From: Bacteroidales bacterium | GTDB taxonomy: Bacteria; Bacteroidota; Bacteroidia; Bacteroidales; WCHB1-69 | NCBI GenBank assembly: GCA_016285615.1 | Contig: JAEERB010000005.1 | Span: forward strand, 1 to 45,229 | Length of the DNA stretch: 45,229 nucleotides | Direction of reading: 5' to 3' | Part shown: positions 18,358-27,686 of the stretch, piece by piece | How positions within the stretch are numbered: the stretch's first letter is position 1 | Layout: each line of letters begins with the position of its first letter | Notes under the pieces: generated by a model | What the model was told of the DNA's origin: nothing | The model's database searches: none | The model's input: only the letters and a program-made list of their open reading frames with translations | Position numbers and translations under genes: made by a program

Positions 18358-21300
18358 ATGAAGAAATTTTTACTTTTAGGTGCGTGCGTGCTATGTTTGT
18401 TTTCAGTAGTAGCACAAGAGACTGTAACATTGACATTTACAGCCAAACAGGAAAATAATGCCTACCAGCAATTGGATAGTGTGATGGTAAGCAATGTCAC
18501 GAGAGGATGGACCGAAATGCTCTATTATCCCGACACGATTTTGTCGATGAATGTGGTTGGCATTACCAACTATCAGGACAAAAAAGTCAGACTGCATCAG
18601 AATGTCCCCAACCCTTTCCACGGTGTGACCGACTTCAATCTCACGTTGGCGGAAAGTGGGAAGGTTAATCTGACCATTTTTGATATCAACGGCAAGCAAG
18701 TGGCCGAGTATCACAATACGCTGCCCAGTGGCGAACATCTGTTCCGCGCCACGATGAGCTCGCCTCAGACTTATCTGCTGAGCGCGATGACCAAAAATGG
18801 GAATACCGCTATCAAAATGATAAACTTGAGCAATACGGGCGAACTGGCGCGTATCGAATACATCAGCAGCACTCCGCTCACACAGAACATTTTCAAGAAG
18901 CAGTCGAACAACGAGTTCGCCAAAGGTGACGATATGAAATACGTGGGTTATGCTACTCAAAAAGCGGGTGTGAAAGAGGCCACCATCACGCAGACCCAAC
19001 AGAATAGCGAAACCATTGTGTTTACTTTCCCCAACGAAGAGGTGGAACCTGAGCATATTGTCGCTGTCACGACGCAAGAGGCTACCAACATCACCTTCTC
19101 ATCAGCCAAGTTGAACGGTAAATATATCGTTCAGAACGATACTATTACCCAAGTTGGTTTTTGGTGGAAAGCCGAGGCAGACGAGGTGTGGAAAGAACAG
19201 CCTTGCGACCAAGTGAACACAACTTTTGCTTACTATATAAGCGACTTGAGTGCCGGCACAAAATACATGTTCAAGGCTTATGCTCAGACGGTTGACTCAA
19301 TGTACGCTGGTGAGGAACTCAATTTCACGACACCTCTGCCCAGAGAGCCGATAGTGGTTACCGACTCGGCTAGTCAAGTGGGCTATGCTTCGGCTACGGT
19401 TCACGGTCATTTTGCAAAAGCCGATGAAGATATTGAAAAACAAGGATTTATTCTTTTAAAAGAGACAGAAGTAATTGATAATTGCGAAATCAGTGACTTG
19501 GAGGTAACCACCCCATTTAAGTGCGACTTTTCGGGACTGGAGAGTGAGGCATCTTATAAGTTTGCCGCTTATGTGACGACCGCTTCAGGTACTTATTATG
19601 GTGATACACTGATTTTTACCACACTGAAATATGTTGCGCCGACGGTTACTACCGACAGTGCCCAACTCTTCACCGCTACTTCAGTTATTCTCTATGGTAG
19701 CTTTGTCGAAGGCACCGTTCCTGCTTCGGAAATAGGATTCCGATTCAAGAAGAGATATGGCCACAGTATCACGGAAGTTGCTTTATCGTCCATTGAAACT
19801 CCATTTAGCAAAATCCTTTCTAACTTGGATGAGGCAACGGAGTATGCCTACAATGCTTATGTAAGATATGATGGCAAAATTGTTTTAGGTGAAGAAAAGT
19901 ACTTTACAACCAGTAGCATTCCCAATTGCGGAACGCTGACCGACGTTGACGGTAACCGCTACAAAACTGTCATCATTGCCGGAAGATGCTGGATGCGTGA
20001 AAATATCAAAGTTCGACATTTTGCCGACGGCACAGAAATCAAAGAGGATGCGCGCAGTAATATCACGGCTACCACGGACTTCTATTACAGAAATGTGTAT
20101 GGAAACCTTTATTATTCGGCCTATACTGCCGCACGTGGAACGTTTTGTGCGGGCAATGCGGAATATAGCAATATTCAGGGTATTTGTCCCGACGGCTGGC
20201 ATTTGCCGAGCAACTATGAATGGGCTCGTGTAGAAGAGGCCGCGGGCATGCCTTGGTCAGAAGCAAAGCAGTATAGAACCACTGGCGGAGGTTCTAACCG
20301 CGGTAATATTGCCAGAGCCTTGATTGCATCGCCAGACGCTTGGGATGAAACGGATGTGATAAACGCTCCTGGAAATAGAAGTATGGAAAACACCGTGGTT
20401 GCTGGTATCAGCGCTTTCGATATCGAACCCTTAGGTGGCTGTGGATCTGGCAACCTTGACGCTTCCAACGTTGGGAAAGAAGCTAATTTCTGGACTGCCA
20501 GCGGTTTGTGGAGAATTATAAAGTATGACGAAGCCACCATCAGTGCCGGTGCATGGTCGAACGAAGAACGCGACCAGTATTCAATCCGTTGTGTGAAAGA
20601 TTTGGATCCTGTCATTCCTACGGTAAGCATCCAATCGCCCGCTACACCCCAGTATAAAGAGGTGGCCGTTGAAGGTAAAATTGAAGATGAAGGCTTTGCC
20701 GTTATTACCGAGAAGGGTTTCTGTTATTCTACCAGCAATCCCCAACCCGACATTACCGACAGCAAGTTTGTTTGTGAAGCTTCTGGTAACGCATTTACCG
20801 CCCATATTACAGGTTTGCTTCCCAACACGCTATATTATGTCAGAGCATTTGCAACCAATGCAGCCGGAACTGGTTACAGCGACACCTTGTCGTTCTCTAC
20901 CACCGCTCTGCCCGACCTGCCGACGATAGAGACCAGAGCCCCCGAGAATGTATTACAGACTTCTGCAGTACTGAACGGTTTGTTGAGAAGAAACGGCGGT
21001 GATGACATTGCTGAAATGGGCTTCTGCCTAAGCAAGGATGTGGCCGAACCGACGGTGGAAGATCAAAAAGTTCTTTTGGATTCTCCAGTCATAGGCAAAT
21101 TCTCAGTGGCCGTTGAAGATTTGACTCCTGGCACAACATATTATGTACGTGCTTTCGCCACCAATACCGCAGGCACTGCCTACGGCGATGTGGTACCTAT
21201 GACCACACAAGAAGGTGAATTTGCTTGTGGTGACAATATTACCGATGTGGAGGGCAATGTTTATGGCACCATCCAAATCGGTACGCAATGCTGGATGACC

Positions 21301-22944
21301 GGCAATATGCGAGCTACCAAGTATGATACGGAAAGCGAAGGTTCGGGTGAGATTCCCGTGATGGAAGTGAAAGAACTTGCCGAAATGTTCAATCCTTCCT
21401 ATAAGGAAAACGCAGGCAAATACTATTACAATTATGCTGCTGCACTGGGCTTTGCCACAGGTGAAGAGGCTATTAACTACACAACGGTTAGCGGTCCGCG
21501 TCAGGGCATTTGTCCCAACGGCTGGCATGTGGGCACCTTGGAGGAATGGTGTCTGCTGGAAGGCTTTGTAACCAACACTACGGTCAATCCCGTCATCTCG
21601 GGCGACAAGGTGGCTAACGGCTTTGTTAGTGCTTTGTCGGGTACAGGTGCCTATAGCAAATTCAATATTACCAGAGATGGTCAGTACAAGGCCGATGGCA
21701 CTTTAGATGCCCCGACAAAGGCTACTTTTATGATGTATGCAACTCCTGTGCCAATGGATTACACTACAGCCCTAACGGAATTATCTAATGCTGATTATAA
21801 TAAACCGCAATATTATAATGTGAAATATTATAGTTCTTCCCAATGGGGTAGTACGAACAACATCGCTGAGAACAGTACTACGCCGAAATGCTACAATTTG
21901 GCGGTTAGATGCTTGAAAACCCCAACGACTCCACTGTTACCCATTATTAAGACAGAGGCTGCCACCGAAGTTACACAGACATCAGCGCTCTTACACGGCA
22001 CCTTGATGACGGACGGTGGTACTGCCATTACCGAAATCGGCTTCTGCCTAAGCAAAGATGTCGCTGAGCCGACTGTGGAAAACCAAAAAGTGTTGGTTGA
22101 AACTCCTGTTATGGGTGCTTTTGACGCAACGGTGGAAGAACTGGAGTTGGCCACCACCTATTATGTACGTGCCTTTGCCACCAACGAAGCAGGTACCGCC
22201 TATGGCGAAGTGGTAACAATGACCACCAAAGGCGAAGGCTTTAATTGTGGAGACGATGTTGAGGATGTTAACGGAAACACCTATGGCTCTATTCAAATCG
22301 GTACGCAATGCTGGATGACCGGCAACATGCGCGCCACCAAATACGATACGGAAAGTGAAGGATCAGGAGAAATTCCTGTAATGGAAGTAAGAGAGCTGCA
22401 TGAGATGTTCCACCCATCCTACAAGGAAAACGGAGGTAAGTACTATTACAATTATGCTGCCGCGCTGGGCTTTGGCTCTGGTGACGAAGCTATTGAATAC
22501 ACAACGGCTAGCGGTCCGCGTCAGGGTATTTGTCCCAACGGCTGGCATGTGGGCTCTTTAGAGGAATGGTGCATATTGGAAGGTTTTGTGACAGGCACCA
22601 CGGTCAATCCCGTTATTTCGGGCGACAAGGTGGCCAATGGCTTTTATAAAGCCCTGTCGGGCTCGGGTGCTTATGGAGGCTTCAATATTTCCCGAGATGG
22701 ACAGTACAAGGCTGATGGTACTTTGGATTCGCCGACAGAGGGTACTTTTATGATGTATGCAACTCCTGTGCCAATGGATTACACTACAGCCCTAACGGAA
22801 TTATCTGATGCTGATTATAATAAACCACAATATTATAATGTGAAATATTTTGGAAATAGTCGATGGTCTTCCACGAATAATAGTGCTGAGAACAGTACTA
22901 CCCCGAAATGTTACAATATGGCGGTAAGATGTATCCACAACTAA
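18358..22944 (+). CDS. Giant FISUMP-domain surface protein with internal tandem duplication
   Basis: This 1528-residue exported protein has a signal peptide (1-20). Residues ~81-158 resemble a T9SS type A sorting domain (QNVPNPFHGVTDFNL, V-N-L-T-I-F-D-I-N-G-K-Q-V), but sit at the N-terminus. Fibronectin-III-like modules follow (~245-520), then a FISUMP domain (~524-748: W-M-R-E-N-I-K, GICPDGWHLPS), another Fn3-like module, and two copies of an Fn3+FISUMP unit (~852-1188 and ~1190-1528). Each FISUMP copy has T-Q-C-W-M-T-G-N-M-R and GICPNGWHVG. The protein ends within the last FISUMP domain with no C-terminal sorting domain. The duplicated unit is 1020 bp at DNA level. FISUMP function is unknown; carbohydrate or surface binding is often supposed. 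The gene lies 46 bases after the 937-residue protein gene. Confidence 0.85.
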   Translation: MKKFLLLGACVLCLFSVVAQETVTLTFTAKQENNAYQQLDSVMVSNVTRGWTEMLYYPDTILSMNVVGITNYQDKKVRLHQNVPNPFHGVTDFNLTLAESGKVNLTIFDINGKQVAEYHNTLPSGEHLFRATMSSPQTYLLSAMTKNGNTAIKMINLSNTGELARIEYISSTPLTQNIFKKQSNNEFAKGDDMKYVGYATQKAGVKEATITQTQQNSETIVFTFPNEEVEPEHIVAVTTQEATNITFSSAKLNGKYIVQNDTITQVGFWWKAEADEVWKEQPCDQVNTTFAYYISDLSAGTKYMFKAYAQTVDSMYAGEELNFTTPLPREPIVVTDSASQVGYASATVHGHFAKADEDIEKQGFILLKETEVIDNCEISDLEVTTPFKCDFSGLESEASYKFAAYVTTASGTYYGDTLIFTTLKYVAPTVTTDSAQLFTATSVILYGSFVEGTVPASEIGFRFKKRYGHSITEVALSSIETPFSKILSNLDEATEYAYNAYVRYDGKIVLGEEKYFTTSSIPNCGTLTDVDGNRYKTVIIAGRCWMRENIKVRHFADGTEIKEDARSNITATTDFYYRNVYGNLYYSAYTAARGTFCAGNAEYSNIQGICPDGWHLPSNYEWARVEEAAGMPWSEAKQYRTTGGGSNRGNIARALIASPDAWDETDVINAPGNRSMENTVVAGISAFDIEPLGGCGSGNLDASNVGKEANFWTASGLWRIIKYDEATISAGAWSNEERDQYSIRCVKDLDPVIPTVSIQSPATPQYKEVAVEGKIEDEGFAVITEKGFCYSTSNPQPDITDSKFVCEASGNAFTAHITGLLPNTLYYVRAFATNAAGTGYSDTLSFSTTALPDLPTIETRAPENVLQTSAVLNGLLRRNGGDDIAEMGFCLSKDVAEPTVEDQKVLLDSPVIGKFSVAVEDLTPGTTYYVRAFATNTAGTAYGDVVPMTTQEGEFACGDNITDVEGNVYGTIQIGTQCWMTGNMRATKYDTESEGSGEIPVMEVKELAEMFNPSYKENAGKYYYNYAAALGFATGEEAINYTTVSGPRQGICPNGWHVGTLEEWCLLEGFVTNTTVNPVISGDKVANGFVSALSGTGAYSKFNITRDGQYKADGTLDAPTKATFMMYATPVPMDYTTALTELSNADYNKPQYYNVKYYSSSQWGSTNNIAENSTTPKCYNLAVRCLKTPTTPLLPIIKTEAATEVTQTSALLHGTLMTDGGTAITEIGFCLSKDVAEPTVENQKVLVETPVMGAFDATVEELELATTYYVRAFATNEAGTAYGEVVTMTTKGEGFNCGDDVEDVNGNTYGSIQIGTQCWMTGNMRATKYDTESEGSGEIPVMEVRELHEMFHPSYKENGGKYYYNYAAALGFGSGDEAIEYTTASGPRQGICPNGWHVGSLEEWCILEGFVTGTTVNPVISGDKVANGFYKALSGSGAYGGFNISRDGQYKADGTLDSPTEGTFMMYATPVPMDYTTALTELSDADYNKPQYYNVKYFGNSRWSSTNNSAENSTTPKCYNMAVRCIHN
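20911..22941 (+). repeat. Two-copy in-frame tandem duplication, 1020-bp period
   Basis: Copies at about 20911-21930 and 21931-22941 each encode one Fn3-like and one FISUMP domain. Landmark sequences sit exactly 1020 bases apart, for example at 21280/22300, 21481/22501 and 21723/22743. Divergence is uneven: the Fn3 start is quite different between copies, while 21723-21829 and 22743-22849 differ at only two of 107 bases. Confidence 0.9.
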
Positions 22945-22963
22945 TCTTTGAAGCAACCCTTTA

Positions 22964-24931
22964 ATGTGGAAAAACCGGAGTTTTTGTTGGATATTTACTC
23001 TTCTATTCACGCCTCTGCTGTCGGCGCAGGAACTTACCTTTTATGTTTCGCCCGACACCCCTGAAGCCTCTTGGCAAACCATACAACAAGCGGTTGAAAT
23101 ATCCCGCCAGCAAGCGCAACACGTCAAAATCGTGTTGCGCGGCGGTGAGTATGTTATTACCGAGCCGATACGCATAGATAACGGTCATCATATCACTTTA
23201 GTTGCTGCCGATGGAGAAACTCCGGTGCTCCAAGGCGCGGTAACAGTCAATGGTTGGCAAAAGGTAACCGATAAAGCCGTCATTGACCGGTTGCCCCGAG
23301 AGGCGGCTGGCAAGGTGTGGCAAGCCACGTTGGATGGTGCGGACTTTGATCTGATAGATGGTAAAAACCGTATCGACTTCTACTACAATGGCCAGCGCCT
23401 GCACATGGCACGTTGGCCGAACCAATCCTACACGCTTTCTGGCAAAGCATTAGGAAAATTGCCACCTTTGGAAGAGAAGAATTACCGGAATTATAAAGGT
23501 TGTGCCGAGGGTTTTTTCGAATATAAGGATGCCCGCATCAATAAGTGGGCGGAGGAGAAGGAGGTCTATCTTCACGGCTATTGGTTTTGGGATTGGGCGG
23601 AGGAATACAAGAAGGTGGCGAAGATAGATACCATCCGACATGCTATTACACTGACACTTCCACATCACCATTACGGTTATCGGAACGAGTTCCGCTTTTA
23701 TGGTATGAATTTGCTGTGCGAGCTGGATACCGTCGGTGAATATTGTGTTGATAAAGAATCGAATACGATCTATCTTTATCCGCCCGCCGACTTTAATCCG
23801 ACAGCCAATCAGGTGACGGCTTCAGGTTATAATGCGGATTATATGCTGACGGTGGAAAATTCGTCACAGATAGTTATTCAGGGCCTGACGATGCAGGGTG
23901 GGAGAAACGGCGCCATTAATATTGGAAATTGCCAGGATGTGACCATAAAAGATTGCCGTATGGTGCAGTTCGGTGATGATGCTATCACGCTGAAAGCCAG
24001 CAAAAACTGTCAAATCCAGGGCTGCCTTTTGGATCAATTGGGACACGGCGGCATTGCAGCTGTTGGTGGCAATCGGAAGACCCTGGCGCCGGCTGATTAT
24101 TTAGTGGAAAACACCCAGATTTCCAACTTTTCGTTGTACAAGCCCACATACGAGCCTGCCATTGTGTTTGATGGTGCCGGCCTGACCATCCGTCATTGTC
24201 ACTTCACCAACTCGGCCTCGTCGGCGCTCCGCCTCAACGGAAACGACATATTGGTCGAGTACAACCGGTTTGAGGACTTGGTCAAAGAGAGCGACGACCA
24301 GGGCGCCTTAGATGCGTGGTTCGACATCACCTATCGTGGGGTGGTAATTCGCTACAATTATTGGAAAAACATTACAGGTCGCACTGTTGAAGGCGCCGCC
24401 GCCATCCGTCTCGATGACCTCATTTCGGGTTTTGTCGTGGAGGGCAATGTGTTTGAGAATTGCGGCGGTGGCAAGTTCGGAGCCGTCCAGATTAATGGCG
24501 GCAAGGATAATCTGATTACCAACAATCTAATGTATCGCTGCCATAAATTGTATAGCACCAGCAAGTGGACCGACAAGCGTTGGCAAGATGTCGTCTCTTC
24601 TGAAAGGGTGCAGCGACAAATCCAAGAGTTTGACTTCCCTTCGAAATTGTACAAAGAGCGTTATCCTGAATTAAAGAGCGATTCAGTTCTGCTGCCGCCG
24701 CCCAATCGTAGTTTTATCTTCCATAATCTTTCTGTTAATGCTGAAATTGCCATACCTGCAGAAGAGAAACAATGTGTTTTGCAAGGCAATGTTGAAATAA
24801 AAAACGGAAAGTCCTCGTTGTCGTATTATTTACAGTCTAAGCGCTTGAAAAAGTACGGCTTAACCCCCATTCCGTTTGAAAAAATGGGCATTCAAAACAA
24901 TAAATTTGTCAAGAATGTGTCTGAAAAATAA
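22964..24931 (+). CDS. Secreted right-handed beta-helix protein (possible glycan-active enzyme)
   Basis: The 655-residue protein starts with a signal peptide (1-21, ending LLSA-Q). The N-terminal part has the arrangement F-Y-V-S-P-D...W-Q-T-I-Q-Q-A-V, V-L-R-G-G-E-Y-V-I-T-E-P and F-Y-Y-N-G-Q-R-L-H-M-A-R-W-P, which I associate with parallel beta-helix proteins near glycoside hydrolase family 141. Beta-helix rungs fill ~290-540 with repeated N-x-x-I-x-x-C and V-I-Q-G-L-T-M-Q-G-G strands. No catalytic residues can be assigned with confidence, and a pure binding role is possible. It follows the FISUMP gene by 19 bases and probably shares its transcript, which suggests a common extracellular target such as a polysaccharide. 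Confidence 0.75.
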   Translation: MWKNRSFCWIFTLLFTPLLSAQELTFYVSPDTPEASWQTIQQAVEISRQQAQHVKIVLRGGEYVITEPIRIDNGHHITLVAADGETPVLQGAVTVNGWQKVTDKAVIDRLPREAAGKVWQATLDGADFDLIDGKNRIDFYYNGQRLHMARWPNQSYTLSGKALGKLPPLEEKNYRNYKGCAEGFFEYKDARINKWAEEKEVYLHGYWFWDWAEEYKKVAKIDTIRHAITLTLPHHHYGYRNEFRFYGMNLLCELDTVGEYCVDKESNTIYLYPPADFNPTANQVTASGYNADYMLTVENSSQIVIQGLTMQGGRNGAINIGNCQDVTIKDCRMVQFGDDAITLKASKNCQIQGCLLDQLGHGGIAAVGGNRKTLAPADYLVENTQISNFSLYKPTYEPAIVFDGAGLTIRHCHFTNSASSALRLNGNDILVEYNRFEDLVKESDDQGALDAWFDITYRGVVIRYNYWKNITGRTVEGAAAIRLDDLISGFVVEGNVFENCGGGKFGAVQINGGKDNLITNNLMYRCHKLYSTSKWTDKRWQDVVSSERVQRQIQEFDFPSKLYKERYPELKSDSVLLPPPNRSFIFHNLSVNAEIAIPAEEKQCVLQGNVEIKNGKSSLSYYLQSKRLKKYGLTPIPFEKMGIQNNKFVKNVSEK

Positions 24932-24963
24932 TATTGCTTCGCCGAAATAAAAACAGAAAATAG

Positions 24964-24971
24964 TAAATTTG
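24964..24971 (+). promoter_or_regulatory. -7 promoter box TAAATTTG for the small lipoprotein gene
   Basis: TAAATTTG matches TAnnTTTG and lies 95 bases upstream of the ATG at 25067, after the beta-helix stop. It suggests the lipoprotein/TonB-like pair has its own promoter. Confidence 0.45.
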
Positions 24972-25066
24972 CAAGGTCGTTATCCCAAGATGTGTTTTAC
25001 GGACTTCGCATAAATTGAGACAGCGGCAGAAACTAATTGAAGAACCAGAAGTCCCCCTCTACTAAA

Positions 25067-25540
25067 ATGAAAAGAAACATTGTAATAGTTGTTTTGATGG
25101 CTGCCGTAGTTTTGATGTCATGCGGTTCCACTTCTTCTTTATCTAATGCTTTATCAACAGCAGCCAGCGCCAACTCCACGGCCAAGACCATGGGCTCTTC
25201 CTGCGGTTCGGCTTTGGTTAATTTGTATAAATCGTACAAAGCTAATGGTAAGAAAATCAATATGAGCGATGCCAATGTATGGAGCAACGCCTTGGCTCTG
25301 TCGTCAAGTATGGCAGGCCTGAAGGATAACGGTAGAAATTCCGATTACCGCAAATCGTATATCGCTGGTATGTTGCTGGGTTCGGCAGGCACGCTGACTC
25401 AAACTTCAGCTTCCAATGTTTACGACAATATGCTCAACTCGCTTGGTTCTCTGACCGGTCTGAGCAGCAGTTCAAGCTCTACAGCCAAGAGTAATGCAGC
25501 TTCTGCACTCTCGACCATCTTGGGCTTGATGGGTAACTAA
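25067..25540 (+). CDS. Small serine/alanine-rich lipoprotein, unknown function
   Basis: I do not recognise this protein. From the ATG at 25067 it has 157 residues; an open TTG-start extension to 25037 would put charged residues before the signal and is unlikely. A signal peptide ends in the lipobox VLMSC (Cys18), and the mature protein begins CGSTSS. The rest is low-complexity, rich in S, A, N and L, with alanine-rich helices and a serine run near the C-terminus (GLSSSSSSTAKSN). The TonB-like gene follows after 24 bases, so the two may be co-expressed in the envelope. Confidence 0.75.
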   Translation: MKRNIVIVVLMAAVVLMSCGSTSSLSNALSTAASANSTAKTMGSSCGSALVNLYKSYKANGKKINMSDANVWSNALALSSSMAGLKDNGRNSDYRKSYIAGMLLGSAGTLTQTSASNVYDNMLNSLGSLTGLSSSSSSTAKSNAASALSTILGLMGN

Positions 25541-25564
25541 TTTTCATTATGAAACTATGAAGTT

Positions 25565-26011
25565 ATGAAGAGATTGTTGTTGTTGAGCATTCTTTTCTGT
25601 TTTGCCTTTGTGTCTGTTGCTCAGGAGCAAAATACGACTGAAGCAGCTGATGATCAGCTATTTAGTTTTGTTGAAAAGATGCCCGAATATCCAGGAGGTA
25701 TCCCTGCCTTGTCGGCATTTCTGTCCAGTAATATCCATTACCCTGAAGAGGCTATTAATAAAAACATCACAGGTACAGTATTGGTTGAGTTTGTGGTAGA
25801 GAAAGACGGCAGTGTGAGCAATGTCAAAGCTAAGGTGCCCTTGTTTCCAGCCTGTGATGCCGAGGCGGTGCGTGTGATAAGTATGATGCCCAAGTGGACA
25901 CCGGGAGAGGTGGCAGGCAAACCGGTCAGAGTATCTTACAACATTCCCATCAAATTTCAGTTGCAAGGCGACGCCAAAGCAAACAAATCGAAAAAGAATA
26001 AGAAAAAATAA
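25565..26011 (+). CDS. Periplasmic TonB C-terminal-domain protein
   Basis: The 148-residue protein has a signal peptide (1-19, ending SVA-Q) in place of the usual TonB membrane anchor, then a TonB C-terminal domain (~40-135): M-P-E-Y-P-G-G, H-Y-P-E-E-A, G-T-V-L-V-E-F-V-V-E-K-D-G-S-V and M-P-K-W-T-P-G. A lysine-rich tail (KANKSKKNKKK) ends it. Membrane-bound TonB passes proton-motive force to outer-membrane receptors. This form lacks the anchor and proline-rich spacer, so it cannot act alone that way and more likely binds an outer-membrane partner. A strong terminator follows 9 bases after the stop. Confidence 0.82.
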   Translation: MKRLLLLSILFCFAFVSVAQEQNTTEAADDQLFSFVEKMPEYPGGIPALSAFLSSNIHYPEEAINKNITGTVLVEFVVEKDGSVSNVKAKVPLFPACDAEAVRVISMMPKWTPGEVAGKPVRVSYNIPIKFQLQGDAKANKSKKNKKK

Positions 26012-26019
26012 CAGTGATA

Positions 26020-26049
26020 GGGGCGAATGACTATTCGCCCCTTCTTTTT
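26020..26049 (+). terminator. Rho-independent terminator after the TonB-like gene
   Basis: A perfect 9-bp stem GGGGCGAAT/ATTCGCCCC (26020-26041) with loop GACT is followed by TTCTTTTT. Confidence 0.88.
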
Positions 26050-26107
26050 ATCATTTCCACAAAAAAATTTTGTTGTTGAAGATATTTTTTTGAGCGGAAT
26101 TTTTTTG

Positions 26108-26115
26108 TAAATTTG
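26108..26115 (+). promoter_or_regulatory. -7 promoter box TAAATTTG for the cDPG synthetase-like gene
   Basis: TAAATTTG is a full TAnnTTTG match. A TTTG lies 15 bases upstream (26089-26092), shorter than the usual 19-21 spacing. The leader to the ATG at 26214 would be about 90 bases and contains no structure I recognise. Confidence 0.5.
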
Positions 26116-26213
26116 CGAAACAAATTCAGACGGGGTAAAATGTTTGCATATAGCAATGTTTTACAGTCTTTTATGCGGAATACCAAATAATTAACTTAAA
26201 AAATATAAGTAGT

Positions 26214-27611
26214 ATGAAAAGAAATGTCATTATCATTGGTGCAGCTGGAAGAGACTTCCACAACTTTAACACCTTTTTCCGTCACAACGATCATTACAAC
26301 GTTGTAGCTTTCACAGCAGAACAGATTCCTGGCATCGACGACCGTTGGTATCCTAAAGAATTAGCTGGTGAAGACCTCTATCCGGAAGGCATTCGCATTT
26401 ATCCCGAATCAATGCTTACCGAACTTATCAAGAAGTATAACGTTCATGACTGCGTATTTGCATACAGCGACAAACCCTATCCGTATGTGATGAAAATCAG
26501 TGCTATCGTAAATGCTGCCGGCGCATCTTTCATGCTCCTCGGTCCTAACGATACCATGATTCCATCGAGCAAGCCCGTGATTGCCGTTGGCGCTACCCGT
26601 ACTGGTTGCGGTAAATCACAGACCTCTCGTAAGATTATCGAATATTTGGTTGCTAAAGGTTTGAGAGTGGTTGCCGTTCGTCACCCCATGCCGTACGACC
26701 CCGATTTGAACAATCAGATCGTTCAACGTTTCGCCACGGTTGATGACCTCAAATATCAAAACTGCACCATCGAAGAGATGGAAGAGTACGAACCCCATGT
26801 AGTAACCAAGAGAAACGTTATCTACGCTGGTGTTGACTACGAAGCTATCCTGAAGGGTGGCAAGACCAAAGATCCTCAAACTGGCAAGTGGGTTGAAATG
26901 GCAGGTGCTGAAAACGACCCCGACGGTTGCGACATCGTTCTTTGGGATGGTGGTAACAACGACTTCCCCTTCTACAAACCCGACCTCTGCATCGGCGTTG
27001 CTGACCCGTTGCGTCCCGGTGCCGAAGTTAGCTACTATCCTGGCGAAGTAGTTGCCCGTATGTCGGACGTTATCGTTATCAACAAGATTGACTCCGCTTC
27101 ATTGGAAAACATCAATAAAGTAAGAGAAAACATCGCCAAGATTAACCCGAAGGCCATCGTTATCGACGGTGCTTCTACACTGACCATCGACAAGCCCGAA
27201 CTGATTAAGGGTAAGAAAGTGCTGGTTATCGAAGACGGTCCTACATTGACTCACGGCGAAATGAAGATCGGTGCCGGTACAGTAGCCGCTATGAAATGCG
27301 GTGCTGCCGAACTGGTTGACCCGAGACCTTACACTGTTGGCAAGCTGAGCGAAACCTTCAAGATTTATCCTAACATCGGTACTTTGCTGCCCGCTATGGG
27401 TTATGGCGAAGAACAGGTTCGCGACCTCGAGAAGACCATCAACAACACGCCTTGCGACGCCGTTGTTATCGGTACTCCTATCGACCTGCAACGTTTCGTT
27501 AAGATCAACAAACCTTGCGTAAAGATCGGTTACGAACTTCAAGAAATCGGCACCCCGACCTTGAAGGAAGTTCTCGACGACTTCTGCAAGAAACACAACC
27601 TTGGAAAATAA
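26214..27611 (+). CDS. Cyclic 2,3-diphosphoglycerate synthetase-like GTPase
   Basis: The 465-residue cytosolic protein starts with a dinucleotide-binding-like segment (VIIIGAAGRDFHNFN) followed by a P-loop region (VGATRTGCGKSQTSRK, ~125-140) and a nucleotide-binding fold with D-I-V-L-W-D-G-G-N-N-D (Walker B-like) and V-I-N-K-I-D. Length and layout fit the cyclic 2,3-diphosphoglycerate synthetase family, characterised in methanogenic archaea, where the product acts as thermoprotectant or phosphate store. The bacterial members have no established role that I know of. The gene is monocistronic, between its own promoter and a terminator at 27634-27664. Confidence 0.75.
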   Translation: MKRNVIIIGAAGRDFHNFNTFFRHNDHYNVVAFTAEQIPGIDDRWYPKELAGEDLYPEGIRIYPESMLTELIKKYNVHDCVFAYSDKPYPYVMKISAIVNAAGASFMLLGPNDTMIPSSKPVIAVGATRTGCGKSQTSRKIIEYLVAKGLRVVAVRHPMPYDPDLNNQIVQRFATVDDLKYQNCTIEEMEEYEPHVVTKRNVIYAGVDYEAILKGGKTKDPQTGKWVEMAGAENDPDGCDIVLWDGGNNDFPFYKPDLCIGVADPLRPGAEVSYYPGEVVARMSDVIVINKIDSASLENINKVRENIAKINPKAIVIDGASTLTIDKPELIKGKKVLVIEDGPTLTHGEMKIGAGTVAAMKCGAAELVDPRPYTVGKLSETFKIYPNIGTLLPAMGYGEEQVRDLEKTINNTPCDAVVIGTPIDLQRFVKINKPCVKIGYELQEIGTPTLKEVLDDFCKKHNLGK

Positions 27612-27633
27612 TTTCAACCGCGTGTAATATGAA

Positions 27634-27664
27634 AGAGGCTGTTGCACAACAGCCTCTTTTTTTC
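27634..27664 (+). terminator. Rho-independent terminator just upstream of fucO
   Basis: AGAGGCTGTTG (27634-27644) pairs with CAACAGCCTCT (27647-27657), and TTTTTTT follows. The nominal 2-base loop would open to about 4-6. It ends only 22 bases before the fucO ATG. Confidence 0.85.
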
Positions 27665-27686
27665 TCTAATCCTAAAAACAATTACC

